A stretch of 64,000 nucleotides of DNA from JAAFIP01 sp043778205 (GTDB lineage Bacteria; Pseudomonadota; Gammaproteobacteria; Burkholderiales; Burkholderiaceae_C): contig JAYWGO010000075.1 of assembly GCA_043778205.1 (NCBI GenBank), forward strand, positions 6,365 through 70,364, in the 5' to 3' direction. Position 1 is the stretch's first letter. Each line of letters begins with the position of its first letter. The translations under genes were made by a program, and so were the position numbers. The notes beneath the pieces are model-generated. The model had not been told where the DNA came from. It ran no database searches and saw only the letters and a list, made by a program, of their open reading frames with translations. Shown here piece by piece: positions 35,120-43,691 of the stretch.

Positions 35120-35562
35120 TGTCCCTGCATAAGCCCTACCTGGATGTACCCGGCACCACGCTGTTTGACATGGACGCAGCGCGCAAGGGTTTCCACCTGA
35201 ACCAGTTTTGTATGTCGCTGATGAAGCCTGAGAACCGCGAGCGCTTTAAAGCAGACCAGCGCGCCTACCTAAATGAGTGGCCGATGTCTGAGGCACAAAA
35301 ACAAGCGGTATTGGAGGTAGATTTGAACAAGGCCATTGCATTGGGCGGCAACATTTATTTTTTGGCCAAACTTGGCGCAACGCACGCCAAGAGCTTTCAA
35401 CAAATGGCGGGCAGCATGACGGGCATGACCGAGGACGAGTACCGCACCATGATGGTAGGCGGCGGACGCTCTATCGAAGGCAACCGCGTGGTAGGCGAGG
35501 GCGGCACGGCGCAAGCCTACCGCCAACCCCAAGGCGCCGCAGGCCAGAAAGTGGGCGGCTAG
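35119..35562 (+). CDS. pmdA: Protocatechuate 4,5-dioxygenase alpha subunit
   Basis: This 147-residue LigA-like small subunit forms the helical cap of the heterodimeric extradiol dioxygenase and helps close the active site. Recognised segments are GTTLFDMDAARKGFHLNQFC near residue 17-36, PENRERFKADQRAYL, and the VGGGRSIEGNR end of the domain. The ATG at 35119 overlaps the previous stop; the longer frame from 35107 is not needed. pmdB follows 3 bp later, which supports balanced synthesis of the two subunits. Confidence 0.93.
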   Translation: MSLHKPYLDVPGTTLFDMDAARKGFHLNQFCMSLMKPENRERFKADQRAYLNEWPMSEAQKQAVLEVDLNKAIALGGNIYFLAKLGATHAKSFQQMAGSMTGMTEDEYRTMMVGGGRSIEGNRVVGEGGTAQAYRQPQGAAGQKVGG

Positions 35563-35565
35563 ACC

Positions 35566-36435
35566 ATGGCCCGCATTACTGCCAGCGTATTCACCTCCCA
35601 CGTGCCTGCAATAGGCGCCGCCATCGACGCAGGTAAAACAACAGAGCCCTATTGGGAGCCGCTGTTTAAAGGCTATGCGCTGTCTAAACAATGGTTCAAA
35701 GACAACACGCCCGATGTGATCTTGCTGGTGTTTAACGACCACGCTACGGCCTTTAGCCTAGAGATGGTTCCCACTTTTGCCATAGGCTGCGCGGCAGAGT
35801 TTGCGGTGGCCGACGAAGGCTGGGGCCCGCGCCCCGTGCCCACGGTGGTGGGCCACCCCGAGCTGGCCGCGCACATCACGCAGTCGGTTATCCAAGACGA
35901 CTTTGACATCACCATCGTCAACAAAATGGCCGTAGACCACGGCTTAACCGTGCCGCTGTCGCTGGTGTGTGGGCAACCCACTGCCGATCATTTTGCGTGG
36001 CCTTGCCCGGTTATTCCCATAGCTATCAACGTGCTGGTGTACCCTGTACCTTCAGGCAAGCGTTGCCTAAACTTAGGCAAAGCCTTGCGCAAAGCGGTGG
36101 AGTCGTTTGACCAAGACCTTAAGGTGCACATTTGGGGTACCGGCGGCATGAGCCACCAGCTGCAGGGCCCGCGTGCAGGCTTGATTAACAAAGCGTTTGA
36201 TACCGCATTTATAGACACCATGGTGCACAAGCCCGAGCAGCAGGCTGCAATGCCGCATATTGACTATGTTCGTGAGGCAGGCAGCGAAGGTATTGAGCTG
36301 GTCATGTGGCTTACTGCACGCGGTGCGATGGCTGACCTTAATGGCGGCAAAGCGCCCAAGGAAGTGCACCGCTTCTACCATGTGCCTGCGTCAAACACGG
36401 CAGTCGGCCATTTGATACTAGAGAACCCCCTATGA
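35566..36435 (+). CDS. pmdB: Protocatechuate 4,5-dioxygenase beta subunit
   Basis: This 289-residue LigB-type catalytic subunit opens protocatechuate between carbons 4 and 5, using Fe(II) and oxygen. The N-terminal TSVFTSHVPAIGAAIDAGK-like stretch (seen as VFTSHVPAIGAAID) supplies one His ligand, VFNDHATAFSLE another, and VDHGLTVPL and GTGGMSHQLQGPRAG contribute catalytic residues. The stop overlaps the pmdC start (ATGA at 36432), so translation is coupled. Confidence 0.94.
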   Translation: MARITASVFTSHVPAIGAAIDAGKTTEPYWEPLFKGYALSKQWFKDNTPDVILLVFNDHATAFSLEMVPTFAIGCAAEFAVADEGWGPRPVPTVVGHPELAAHITQSVIQDDFDITIVNKMAVDHGLTVPLSLVCGQPTADHFAWPCPVIPIAINVLVYPVPSGKRCLNLGKALRKAVESFDQDLKVHIWGTGGMSHQLQGPRAGLINKAFDTAFIDTMVHKPEQQAAMPHIDYVREAGSEGIELVMWLTARGAMADLNGGKAPKEVHRFYHVPASNTAVGHLILENPL

Positions 36436-37397
36436 ACCCGACTAAGGCAGGCAAGTTGCGTGTTGCTGTAGCAGGCGCAGGTGCTTTTGGCATCAAACAT
36501 ATTGAAGGTATTGCCCAGATTGAAGGCGTGCAGGTCGTCTCTCTGATCAGCCGCGACCTGGAAAAAACCAAAGCAGTGGCTGACAAATATGGCATCGGGC
36601 ACGTTACCACCGAGCTGGCTGACAGCCTGGCGCTGCCAGAGGTGGATGCCGTCATTTTGTGCACCCCCACGCAAATGCATGCAGCGCAGGCCATAGCCTG
36701 CATGCAGGCGGGTAAACACGTGCAGGTAGAGATTCCGCTGGCCGACAGCTGGGCCAGCGCGCAGGCTGTGGTGGCCATGCAAAAGCAAACTGGCCTGGTG
36801 GCCATGTGCGGCCACACCCGCCGCTTTAACCCCAGCCACCAGTTTGTGCACCAGCAGATTGCCGCAGGCCAATTCAACATCCAGCAAATGGACGTGCAAA
36901 CCTACTTTTTTCGCCGCACCAACATGAACGCGCTGGGCCAAGCCCGCAGCTGGACCGACCATTTGCTATGGCACCATGCCGCACACACCGTAGACCTGTT
37001 TGCCTACCAGTGCGGCAGCCCCATCGTGAAAGCCAACGCCGTGCAGGGGCCGGTACATCCCGTGCTGGGCATTGCCATGGACATGGGTATTCAACTTAAA
37101 GCGGCCAGCGGTGCCATTTGTACACTGTCACTGAGCTTTAACAACGACGGCCCACTGGGCACCACCTTTCGCTACATCGGCGATACAGGCACGTACCTAG
37201 CCCGTTACGACGATTTGTTCAGCGGCAAAGACGAGGCAATTGATGTGCGCCACGTGGCAGCCAGCTTGAACGGTATTGAGCTGCAAGACCGTGAATTTTT
37301 CGCCGCCATCCGCACGGGGCGCGAGCCTAACAGCAGCGTAGCCCAAGTGCTGCCCTGCTACCAGGTGCTGCATGAATTGGAGTTGCAGTTGGCATAG
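36432..37397 (+). CDS. pmdC: 4-carboxy-2-hydroxymuconate-6-semialdehyde dehydrogenase
   Basis: This 321-residue GFO/IDH/MocA-family enzyme of the LigC type oxidises the ring-cleavage product to 2-pyrone-4,6-dicarboxylate with NADP. The dinucleotide motif VAVAGAGAFGIKH begins near residue 12, then VEIPLADSW (the EKP-like position of the family reads EIP), CGHTRRFNPSHQF and the WTDHLLWHHAAHTVDLF segment with active-site His. It is the last gene of the operon; the next gene is convergent, 10 bp away. I see no clear terminator. Confidence 0.92.
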   Translation: MNPTKAGKLRVAVAGAGAFGIKHIEGIAQIEGVQVVSLISRDLEKTKAVADKYGIGHVTTELADSLALPEVDAVILCTPTQMHAAQAIACMQAGKHVQVEIPLADSWASAQAVVAMQKQTGLVAMCGHTRRFNPSHQFVHQQIAAGQFNIQQMDVQTYFFRRTNMNALGQARSWTDHLLWHHAAHTVDLFAYQCGSPIVKANAVQGPVHPVLGIAMDMGIQLKAASGAICTLSLSFNNDGPLGTTFRYIGDTGTYLARYDDLFSGKDEAIDVRHVAASLNGIELQDREFFAAIRTGREPNSSVAQVLPCYQVLHELELQLA

Positions 37398-37407
37398 TTG
37401 GTAAATA

Positions 37408-40083
37408 CTAAGGGTTAACGGTGTGCGCACCTAGACCACTGGACGTGTCCACGGGCAGCACATCCCACTGTAGCGATGGGTCGAATGCTGCTGTCGCGTT
37501 TAAGTCGCCGGTTTTAATACTGGGCTTACGGCGCAAAGTGCGGTCTAAAGTGCTGACCCCTGCGCTGGCCCATTCGGTGCCAGGGTCATTACCCTGCTGG
37601 CCTATGCGGTCAATCACAACGCCTGACTTTTCCAGCGTCAGCGCATCATCACCGTTGAAGAATGTTACTGTAGTGGTAAAACTGCCTGGTGTTTGAAATG
37701 CTGCTGCCGCTGCAGCGTTGACCAGTACCACCACGCCACCTGGAGACAGCGTGCCCGTGAGGGTGTACAAGTTGCCTACAGTGGTTGTGCCGTTGCTGTA
37801 AAGCTTGACGGCATAAGACGACAAATTCACTGTGGCGGTGGTGGGGTTGTAAATCTCCAGGGCTTTGTTGTTGCTGGTGCCTTCGATATATTCGCTAAAA
37901 AACAAATCTGCCATGGTGCTGGTGCCGGCAGGCGGTGGCGGTGCTACTGCTGGGAGTACGGTTAATTCAGCGGACATGCTGACTGTTTGCGCGACTGAAT
38001 TAGCCAAAGTCACCACCACCGTGTAGGTGCCAGGCGCTGCATAGGTGTGGGTTACGCCACCTGCTGCGCTTAGCGTATCAGCGGCAGTGCCGTCGCCCCA
38101 ATTGACTGTGAGCGAGGTTAACGTAGCAGTACCGCCCGGCTGGGCATCTGTCACCGTGATGGTGGCTGGAGAGCTGGCCAAAGCGTTGGCAAAGTTCACG
38201 TTGAGCAAAGGCAGATTGGCTACTGCATCAGCTGTCAGCGTTAAGCCGACCATCACGGGGTCGTGGTCAGAAGCGCGAAACGCAGTCGGGGCAAAACGGT
38301 CGTCGGTTTTGAACTCGGTGTTGTAGTCAATGGATGTGGGTTCATCTGCGTTGATGTGCCACACGCCAACGCCACTGACTTGCGCTTTGAGCGTGTTCGA
38401 TGCATAGGCATGGTCTAGCGCACCAGTTTCGCCGCCAAACACGTAGGTGTAGCGGTCGCTGGCAGGCATACGTTTGAGCAGGCTTTCGTTGCCTGCATTT
38501 TCAAGTGCTTTTGAGGGGTCTTCCAATAAGTAGCTGTTAATGTCACCCATGATTAACACGTCGGTTTCGCCTTGCGTTTGCAACTTGCTTGCAAATCTGT
38601 TGAGTGCATTGGCCTGCGCGGTGCGTGCCGTATTCCAGCAGCCTTGGCCCAGCTCTATGTCTCCTGTGGTGGGGCAGGAGCCTTTACTCTTAAAGTGGTT
38701 CACCACAAACCAAAAGCCGCCATTATTTGCCACTGACGCAAAGCGTTGGGCCAACGGTGGACGACCACTGGCGGCCAATTGCACGGCTAAGTCTGTGCCA
38801 GTCGGCAGCACTGCGCCGCCAATGCGCTTAACTTTGGCGGGTTTGTAAAGCATGTCAACTTTGATAACATCAGTGCCAAATTTACCGCTGTTAACCGCTG
38901 CATAGGTGCCAGCACCCATTTTTGCGTTCAACGCTGCGACCAAGTTGTTGGTGGCTATATCGTTGTTGTTTTCAATTTCAATTAAACCTAGTACATCGGC
39001 ATTCAAGCCCACAATAGCTTCGACAATTTTGGCCTGTTGGCGTGCAAATTCAGCAGGCGTGTTGGCACCACGTACTGTTGCGCTGTTGGGGCCGACAGTG
39101 GTGAAATAATTCAGTACGTTAAAGCTGGCCACCTTCAGGTTACCTGCGATGGCGGGAGCCACAACAGGGCGGGGATTGGTGGATGCAAAAACGGGCGCAA
39201 TTGTTGGGTGCACGCGGTAGGCATTAAAACCATGGCTGAGAACACCAGAGATTTTTTGCACCGTATCACCCATACGGCGTGTGCCTGCGGTGCCTACTTC
39301 ACTGAAATATGGAGTAGGGCTGGGGTTCGATGCGCTAGAGCCATCGTCCAGCACAATGCGAGACAGCAAATTCTGTGCGTTGGTTGCAGCAGCGTTACCA
39401 TTGTTCGGGTGGAACTGGCGGCCATTCAAACCCAGCGCAACTTGCCCAAAGCGGCCCAGTTCAAACATTTCTGTCACTGCCAGAGTTTGCGAAAACTCTA
39501 CAAGCATGCCTTCGTAACGCTCCAGCTCAGTGGCAGTGGCCACGGGCAGCGTTACCTGTGTTGGCGCAACAGATACGCCAGAGCCGCACAGGCTCACAGT
39601 CACAGCACCAGCAATTTGTGTCACGCTGTCGGTCGCAGAGCCAAACTCTGTAACCAAACCAGAGACTTGCACATAGTCGCCAAGCTTGACTTTGGCCGTG
39701 TTGGGTGCAAACACAAATACACCTTCAGAGGTCAATGGGTCTGCGTCGGGGGTAGGTTGCTGTATAAAAAATCCATTGAGCCTAGTGACCGCTGCAGTGG
39801 GCGTAGCTAAGGGCGTGTTTTGAAACTCGCCCACCACAACGCCGCGTACCGTTACTGTTTGCGATTGCAAAGGGCTGATGCTGCTAATCCCCTGCACCGC
39901 GCTGATGCTGCGCAGTGGCGCGTCAGCAGATAGGGTGGCGCTACAAGTGGGTAACACTGCAACCGGAGGCGTTGGCGTTGGTGTCGGTGTCGGCGTGGTG
40001 TCGTCACTGCCGCCGCAGGCAGCCAAGCCTGCAAGTAATGCACTTGCAGCCAGGCCGCGAATAATAGTTTGAAAAGAGATCAT
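37408..40083 (-). CDS. Secreted nuclease lipoprotein (EEP nuclease, PKD, lamin-tail domains)
   Basis: This 891-residue protein has a lipoprotein signal ending in LAGLAAC (Cys about residue 22), then a TPTPTPTP spacer. Residues about 45-200 resemble the OB-fold/YhcR region of extracellular nucleases; 315-612 is an endonuclease/exonuclease/phosphatase domain with SFNVLNYF, GLIEIENNND and ASDHDPVMV; 620-715 is PKD-like (VNWGDGTAADTL); and 722-840 is a lamin-tail domain (FFSEYIEGTSNNKALEIYNP). ExeM-type nucleases usually carry the lamin-tail domain at the N-terminus, so the order here is unusual. It probably degrades extracellular DNA for phosphate or biofilm turnover. Start is the ATG at 40083. 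Confidence 0.87.
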   Translation of the reverse strand: MISFQTIIRGLAASALLAGLAACGGSDDTTPTPTPTPTPPVAVLPTCSATLSADAPLRSISAVQGISSISPLQSQTVTVRGVVVGEFQNTPLATPTAAVTRLNGFFIQQPTPDADPLTSEGVFVFAPNTAKVKLGDYVQVSGLVTEFGSATDSVTQIAGAVTVSLCGSGVSVAPTQVTLPVATATELERYEGMLVEFSQTLAVTEMFELGRFGQVALGLNGRQFHPNNGNAAATNAQNLLSRIVLDDGSSASNPSPTPYFSEVGTAGTRRMGDTVQKISGVLSHGFNAYRVHPTIAPVFASTNPRPVVAPAIAGNLKVASFNVLNYFTTVGPNSATVRGANTPAEFARQQAKIVEAIVGLNADVLGLIEIENNNDIATNNLVAALNAKMGAGTYAAVNSGKFGTDVIKVDMLYKPAKVKRIGGAVLPTGTDLAVQLAASGRPPLAQRFASVANNGGFWFVVNHFKSKGSCPTTGDIELGQGCWNTARTAQANALNRFASKLQTQGETDVLIMGDINSYLLEDPSKALENAGNESLLKRMPASDRYTYVFGGETGALDHAYASNTLKAQVSGVGVWHINADEPTSIDYNTEFKTDDRFAPTAFRASDHDPVMVGLTLTADAVANLPLLNVNFANALASSPATITVTDAQPGGTATLTSLTVNWGDGTAADTLSAAGGVTHTYAAPGTYTVVVTLANSVAQTVSMSAELTVLPAVAPPPPAGTSTMADLFFSEYIEGTSNNKALEIYNPTTATVNLSSYAVKLYSNGTTTVGNLYTLTGTLSPGGVVVLVNAAAAAAFQTPGSFTTTVTFFNGDDALTLEKSGVVIDRIGQQGNDPGTEWASAGVSTLDRTLRRKPSIKTGDLNATAAFDPSLQWDVLPVDTSSGLGAHTVNP

Positions 40084-40506
40084 AAGTTTCCAGTAATTGG
40101 ACAAGCAAAGTGTTTATATGCCAACCCCATGTCATTCCTATGACCTTCTCACTAAATGGTGTAACGATCTATGCCCGAATTTACATATCAACCCGGGTCT
40201 AAGATCGATGCCGTTACATCAAGCACTTATAAGCCAGTTGAGGGTATTGCCTTGGGAAAGGGTACGAAATTCAGTCCGGTATGCGGGTTTGCCCCTTTAA
40301 AGTGGCAACGCTCAAAGCGTTGGTAGTTTCGTGACTCACCTGTATTCACGCCACAAGCCAACGTTGTACGCTACCAGCCCAGAGGGCGGGGTTTGTTTGC
40401 ATCTGGCAGCCGCTTAGAGTAGTTTGCAGCCCAGGTGCGCAAAAAAATTGACAAAACACAGTGCGTTGCTAAATTTGTCTAAACCACATTGGATTAAACT
40501 GGGTTT
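40084..40506. other. 423-bp intergenic region without a convincing gene
   Basis: This region separates two divergently arranged genes, the nuclease and the N-formylglutamate amidohydrolase. It must hold both promoters. I see a perfect short hairpin (CAACGC-TCAAA-GCGTTG) at about 40307-40323 with no T run after it, so it is not an ordinary terminator. A 67-codon frame at 40097-40300 has no recognisable product and I do not call it. A small RNA or leader is possible but unsupported. Confidence 0.5.
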
Positions 40507-41355
40507 ATGCAATTTATCAGTTCAGTTGATGGCACCAACCCCTTGGTGCTAGATTCACCCCACAGCGGCACCCACTACCCGCCAGACTTTTGCTATAGCT
40601 GCGACTTGGCCACTTTGCGCAAGGCCGAGGATACGCATGTTGAAAAACTCTACAGTTTTGCGCCTGCGCTAGGTTGCGCCTGGGTAGAGGCGCATTTTCC
40701 GCGCAGCTATTTAGACGCTAACCGCAACACCACCGAGCTAGATTTTGGCATGCTGGCTGAACACTGGCCACATGCCGGCGCGTCCAGCGACCCGGCCGTG
40801 CTGTCCAAACTGCGCTTGGGCAAGGGGTTAATTTGGCGCATCACCGACGACGGCGTGCCGCTGTACAGCCGCAGCCTCAGCGTGGCAGAGGTAGAGGGCC
40901 GCATTGCCCAGTGTTGGCAGCCCTACCACGCTGCGGTAGGCCGCGCCATCGACGCTGCGCATGCGCGCCATGGCTACAGCATGCACCTTAATTGCCACAG
41001 CATGCCTGCGGTGTCTAGCAGCCATGCCACAGATTTTCCGGGCTTGCGGCATGCAGACTTTGTGCTGGGTAACCGCGACCACACCACCGCCAGCGAAGCC
41101 TTGGTGCTGCATACCAAAACATTGCTAGAAAGCTATGGGTACAGCGTGGCGGTGAATTACCCGTACAAAGGGGTTGAGCTGGTGCGCCGCTACGGCAACC
41201 CAGCCCAGCATCGCCACAGCGTGCAAATTGAAATCAACCGCAAGCTGTACATGAACGAAGACACGCTGCAAATGCACGCAGGCTGTGAGGCTTTGCAGCG
41301 CCATTTGAAAGCGCTGGTGCAACACCTATTGCGCACCGACCCTAGAAAGCTTTAG
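40507..41355 (+). CDS. N-formylglutamate amidohydrolase family protein
   Basis: The 282-residue protein has the family's LDSPHSGTHYPPDF N-terminus, DTHVEKLYSFAP, FPRSYLDANRNTTELD, MHLNCHSMPA and QIEINRKLYMNE, a set that includes the metal-binding His, Asp and Glu residues. In histidine breakdown (HutG) it yields glutamate and formate, but no hut genes are near, so another N-formyl or similar amide may be the substrate. It is a single gene; the parvulin gene is convergent with it. Confidence 0.9.
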   Translation: MQFISSVDGTNPLVLDSPHSGTHYPPDFCYSCDLATLRKAEDTHVEKLYSFAPALGCAWVEAHFPRSYLDANRNTTELDFGMLAEHWPHAGASSDPAVLSKLRLGKGLIWRITDDGVPLYSRSLSVAEVEGRIAQCWQPYHAAVGRAIDAAHARHGYSMHLNCHSMPAVSSSHATDFPGLRHADFVLGNRDHTTASEALVLHTKTLLESYGYSVAVNYPYKGVELVRRYGNPAQHRHSVQIEINRKLYMNEDTLQMHAGCEALQRHLKALVQHLLRTDPRKL

Positions 41356-41409
41356 CCTTTACCTTCAAATCAATGCGCAAATGAATATTGCAGGCTAGTT
41401 TGATTGCAG

Positions 41410-42186
41410 TTACTCAATCTTGGCTTTGTCGCGCATTTCTTTTTGGAACGCGCCGAGTTTTTGCTGCACCAGTTGCTGGCTAATTTGCGGTTTAACCTGG
41501 TCTACCGGCGGCAGCTGGGCCTCGCGCAGGTCGTCTAGGCGAATGATGTGAAAGCCGAACTGGCTTTTGACGGGCACGTCGGTCATTTTGCCTTTGTCCA
41601 GCTTGGTCATTGCGTCTGAGAACTCTTTGACGTAGCTGCCAGCGTTAGCCCAGTCAAGGTCGCCGCCTTTGGCACCTGAGCCGGGGTCTTTAGAGTTCTT
41701 TTTGGCAATGTCAGCAAACTTGCCGCCTTTTTTGATGTCAGCAATCAGCTTTTTAGCGTCGTCTTCTTTTTCTACCAAGATGTGGCTGGCGCGGTACTCT
41801 TTACCGCCGTTGGCAGAGGCAAATTTGTCGTATTCGGCTTGAATTTCAGCGTCTGTGACGGGATTTTTCTTTTGGTAGTCGGCAAACAAGGCACGGATCA
41901 TGATGGCTTGGCGGGCCAGTTCCATCTGGGTTTTAAACTCGTCGCTGCCGTCAATGCCGCGCTTTTGTGCTTCTTGCATAAACACTTCACGGTTGATCAC
42001 TTCGTCTTTGATTTGCGCGGTGACCTCTGGGGTAACGGGTTTGCCTTGGGCGGCAATTTGTTGGCTAAGCGCGTCAACCCGGCTAAGGGGCACGGCTTTA
42101 CCGTTAACAATGGCAACGTTTTGCGCCCATACGCTGCTCACAGCGAGTACCGCTAATGCAATGCTTGAGATGACCTGTTTTTTCAT
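41410..42186 (-). CDS. Periplasmic parvulin-type peptidyl-prolyl isomerase
   Basis: The 258-residue protein begins with a signal peptide (about 1-21, ending SSVWAQ), a helical SurA/PrsA-like chaperone region with VTPEVTAQIKDEVINREVFM, then a rotamase domain from YRASHILVEKEDDAKKL to FGFHIIRLDDLRE (about 132-222), and a Gln-rich C-terminal helix. It should assist folding of exported proteins. I use the ATG at 42186, which gives the signal peptide at the very N-terminus. A copy of the interspersed repeat lies 22 bp upstream, inside the probable 5' leader. Confidence 0.9.
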   Translation of the reverse strand: MKKQVISSIALAVLAVSSVWAQNVAIVNGKAVPLSRVDALSQQIAAQGKPVTPEVTAQIKDEVINREVFMQEAQKRGIDGSDEFKTQMELARQAIMIRALFADYQKKNPVTDAEIQAEYDKFASANGGKEYRASHILVEKEDDAKKLIADIKKGGKFADIAKKNSKDPGSGAKGGDLDWANAGSYVKEFSDAMTKLDKGKMTDVPVKSQFGFHIIRLDDLREAQLPPVDQVKPQISQQLVQQKLGAFQKEMRDKAKIE

Positions 42187-42207
42187 GTTTTTCCTAAGTA
42201 AATGGAG

Positions 42208-42255
42208 CTTTGGCCCAAGTAAATGCTGCACGGGCAGCTATTAAAATTGCAGTAA
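42208..42255 (+). repeat. Interspersed repeat copy F
   Basis: Reads TTTGGCCCAAGTAAATGCTG, then CACGGGCAGCTATTAAAATT. It lies immediately upstream of the parvulin start codon and between that gene and bolA. Confidence 0.8.
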
Positions 42256-42299
42256 ATAAAGTTCTAACTTATGTCAGATTCTAGGCGGCGCACAATAGT

Positions 42300-42623
42300 T
42301 CACGCTGCGCTGCTGCTGGGCACAACCTCTATGGCCAGCGCATGCAGCCCTTGGGCTATAAACGCTTGGCATGCATCATACACAAGCCGGTGCTGCGCAA
42401 CCCGACTTTTGCCTGTAAAAAGTGGTGACGCAATGCGTACCCGCAGGTGCGTGCCCACGCCGCTGCCGTCGGGGTTGCCCGCATGGCCAGCGTGCGCAGC
42501 AGACTCGTCCAGCACCTGCACCTGGCTGGTTTGCAGCACGCTTTGCAAATGCCGCTCTACGGTCAGGGCACTGGCGGGCACCGAGCTTGCGGGCACCGAG
42601 CTGGCGGGCTGTAAGTCGTTCAT
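42300..42623 (-). CDS. BolA family protein
   Basis: This 107-residue protein has the BolA fold: VQVLDESAAHAGHAG, a GTHLRVRIASPLFTGKSRVAQ core with the His of the helix-turn-helix-like KH surface, and the HRLVYDACQAFIAQGLHALA end. BolA proteins partner with monothiol glutaredoxins in iron-sulfur handling and stress responses. Its ATG overlaps the stop of yciB (ATGA at 42623), so the two are translated together, an arrangement common in betaproteobacteria. The N-terminus contains ASSVP twice, from a 15-bp tandem duplication. Confidence 0.9.
   Translation of the reverse strand: MNDLQPASSVPASSVPASALTVERHLQSVLQTSQVQVLDESAAHAGHAGNPDGSGVGTHLRVRIASPLFTGKSRVAQHRLVYDACQAFIAQGLHALAIEVVPSSSAA
42574..42603 (-). 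repeat. 15-bp tandem duplication in bolA-family gene
   Basis: Two copies of GCGGGCACCGAGCT(T/G), read on the plus strand, are joined head to tail and continue into a partial third. On the coding strand they give ASSVP-ASSVP near the N-terminus, before the conserved fold. Confidence 0.9.
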
Positions 42624-43165
42624 CAGCCCGCCTCGTCATCTTGTGGCTGGATATATTTGGCAATGTACAGCCCCTGGGCGACCAGAAACACCAGCGGGAA
42701 CGCGTAGCCCCACAGCTTAAAGTTCACCCATTGTTCGGTGGTGTAAAAGTAAGCCACGTAGCCGTTCAAGGCGGCCATCAGCAAAGCATAAGCTACCCAG
42801 GCCAACGTCAAATTGCGCCACACAATGTCGGGCAAGTTAAGTTGGCCGCCTAGCATCATTTTTAGAAAATTCTTTTTAAACAACCACAGGCCAATGCCCA
42901 GCGCCGCGGCCATAAAGGTGTAGAGCACGGTAGGTTTGATTTTGATAAACCGTTCGTCGTGAAAAGCCAGTGTTAAAGCGCCAAAGCCTAGCACCAGCGC
43001 CAGTGTAACTTTGTGCATAGTTTGCAAGCGGCCGTCTAATTTGTACAAAATACCCATTTGCACTACCGTAGCCAGCATGATGACGCCGGTGGCCACGTAA
43101 ATATCGTAGAACTTGTAAGCACCAAAAAACAGCAGTATGGGCAAAAAGTCGAGAAGTTGTTTCAT
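42623..43165 (-). CDS. yciB: YciB/IspZ-type septation protein
   Basis: This 180-residue inner-membrane protein has about five hydrophobic helices, starting with LLDFLPILLFFGAYKF, and matches the YciB (septation protein A, IspZ) family, which affects cell envelope synthesis and septation with partners such as the divisome. The C-terminal part VNFKLWGYAFPLVFLVAQ and final acidic QPQDDEAG agree. It precedes bolA with an overlap of 1-4 bases. Upstream is msrB, 81 bp away. Confidence 0.92.
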   Translation of the reverse strand: MKQLLDFLPILLFFGAYKFYDIYVATGVIMLATVVQMGILYKLDGRLQTMHKVTLALVLGFGALTLAFHDERFIKIKPTVLYTFMAAALGIGLWLFKKNFLKMMLGGQLNLPDIVWRNLTLAWVAYALLMAALNGYVAYFYTTEQWVNFKLWGYAFPLVFLVAQGLYIAKYIQPQDDEAG

Positions 43166-43246
43166 AAGCTTGTTACGTAAGATGGCTGACCTGGCGCACT
43201 ATAGAAAAGTTCAATAGGGAAAGCACTGGTATGAAGCAGCACCTAG

Positions 43247-43657
43247 CTAGGCAGGGGTGAATTCTAGCGAAGCTGAGTTCATGCAGTAGCGCAGCCCAGT
43301 GGGGGCCGGGCCGTCGTTGAACACATGGCCCATGTGCGCGCCGCAGTCTGCACAGTGCACCTCGGTCCGTTTCATAAACAGCATACCGTCGGTTTTTTCG
43401 CCCACAGCTTGCGGCGCAATGGGCTGGAAAAAGCTTGGCCAGCCAGTGCCGCTGTCAAATTTACTGCCTGCGTCAAACAGCGCTTTGCCGCAGCAAATGC
43501 AGCTGTAAGTGCCTGCCGCTTTGTTGCCCTCCAGCTTGCCGGTAAATGCGCGCTCAGTTGATTCGTGGCGGGTCACGTCAAAGGCGAGTCTTTCAGCCCC
43601 CTTGGCGCTCAAAATTTCACGCCATTGGTCGTCGGTTTTGGTAATTTTGTAGGTCAT
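43247..43657 (-). CDS. msrB: Peptide-methionine (R)-S-oxide reductase MsrB
   Basis: MsrB reduces methionine-R-sulfoxide in proteins. The 136-residue enzyme has two zinc-binding CxxC pairs (CICCGKALF and CADCGAHMGH), FDSGTGWPSFFQP and the catalytic RYCMNSASL. There is no signal peptide, so it acts in the cytoplasm. I use the ATG at 43657; a longer frame adds 30 unrelated residues. selO lies 34 bp upstream on the same strand. The two are often neighbours, and both are linked to oxidative stress. Confidence 0.95.
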   Translation of the reverse strand: MTYKITKTDDQWREILSAKGAERLAFDVTRHESTERAFTGKLEGNKAAGTYSCICCGKALFDAGSKFDSGTGWPSFFQPIAPQAVGEKTDGMLFMKRTEVHCADCGAHMGHVFNDGPAPTGLRYCMNSASLEFTPA

Positions 43658-43691
43658 AAGCTTGTCATCTGGTGGGGGTGTTTGCGCAGTT

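Noticed and set aside
39037..39810. 257-codon plus-strand frame inside the nuclease gene
   Set aside because: Antisense to the conserved nuclease domain and rich in Cys, His and Arg without any motif; a shadow frame.
40097..40300. 67-codon frame in the nuclease/FGase gap
   Set aside because: No ribosome-binding site, no recognisable sequence and it begins within the region just upstream of the nuclease start; probably chance.
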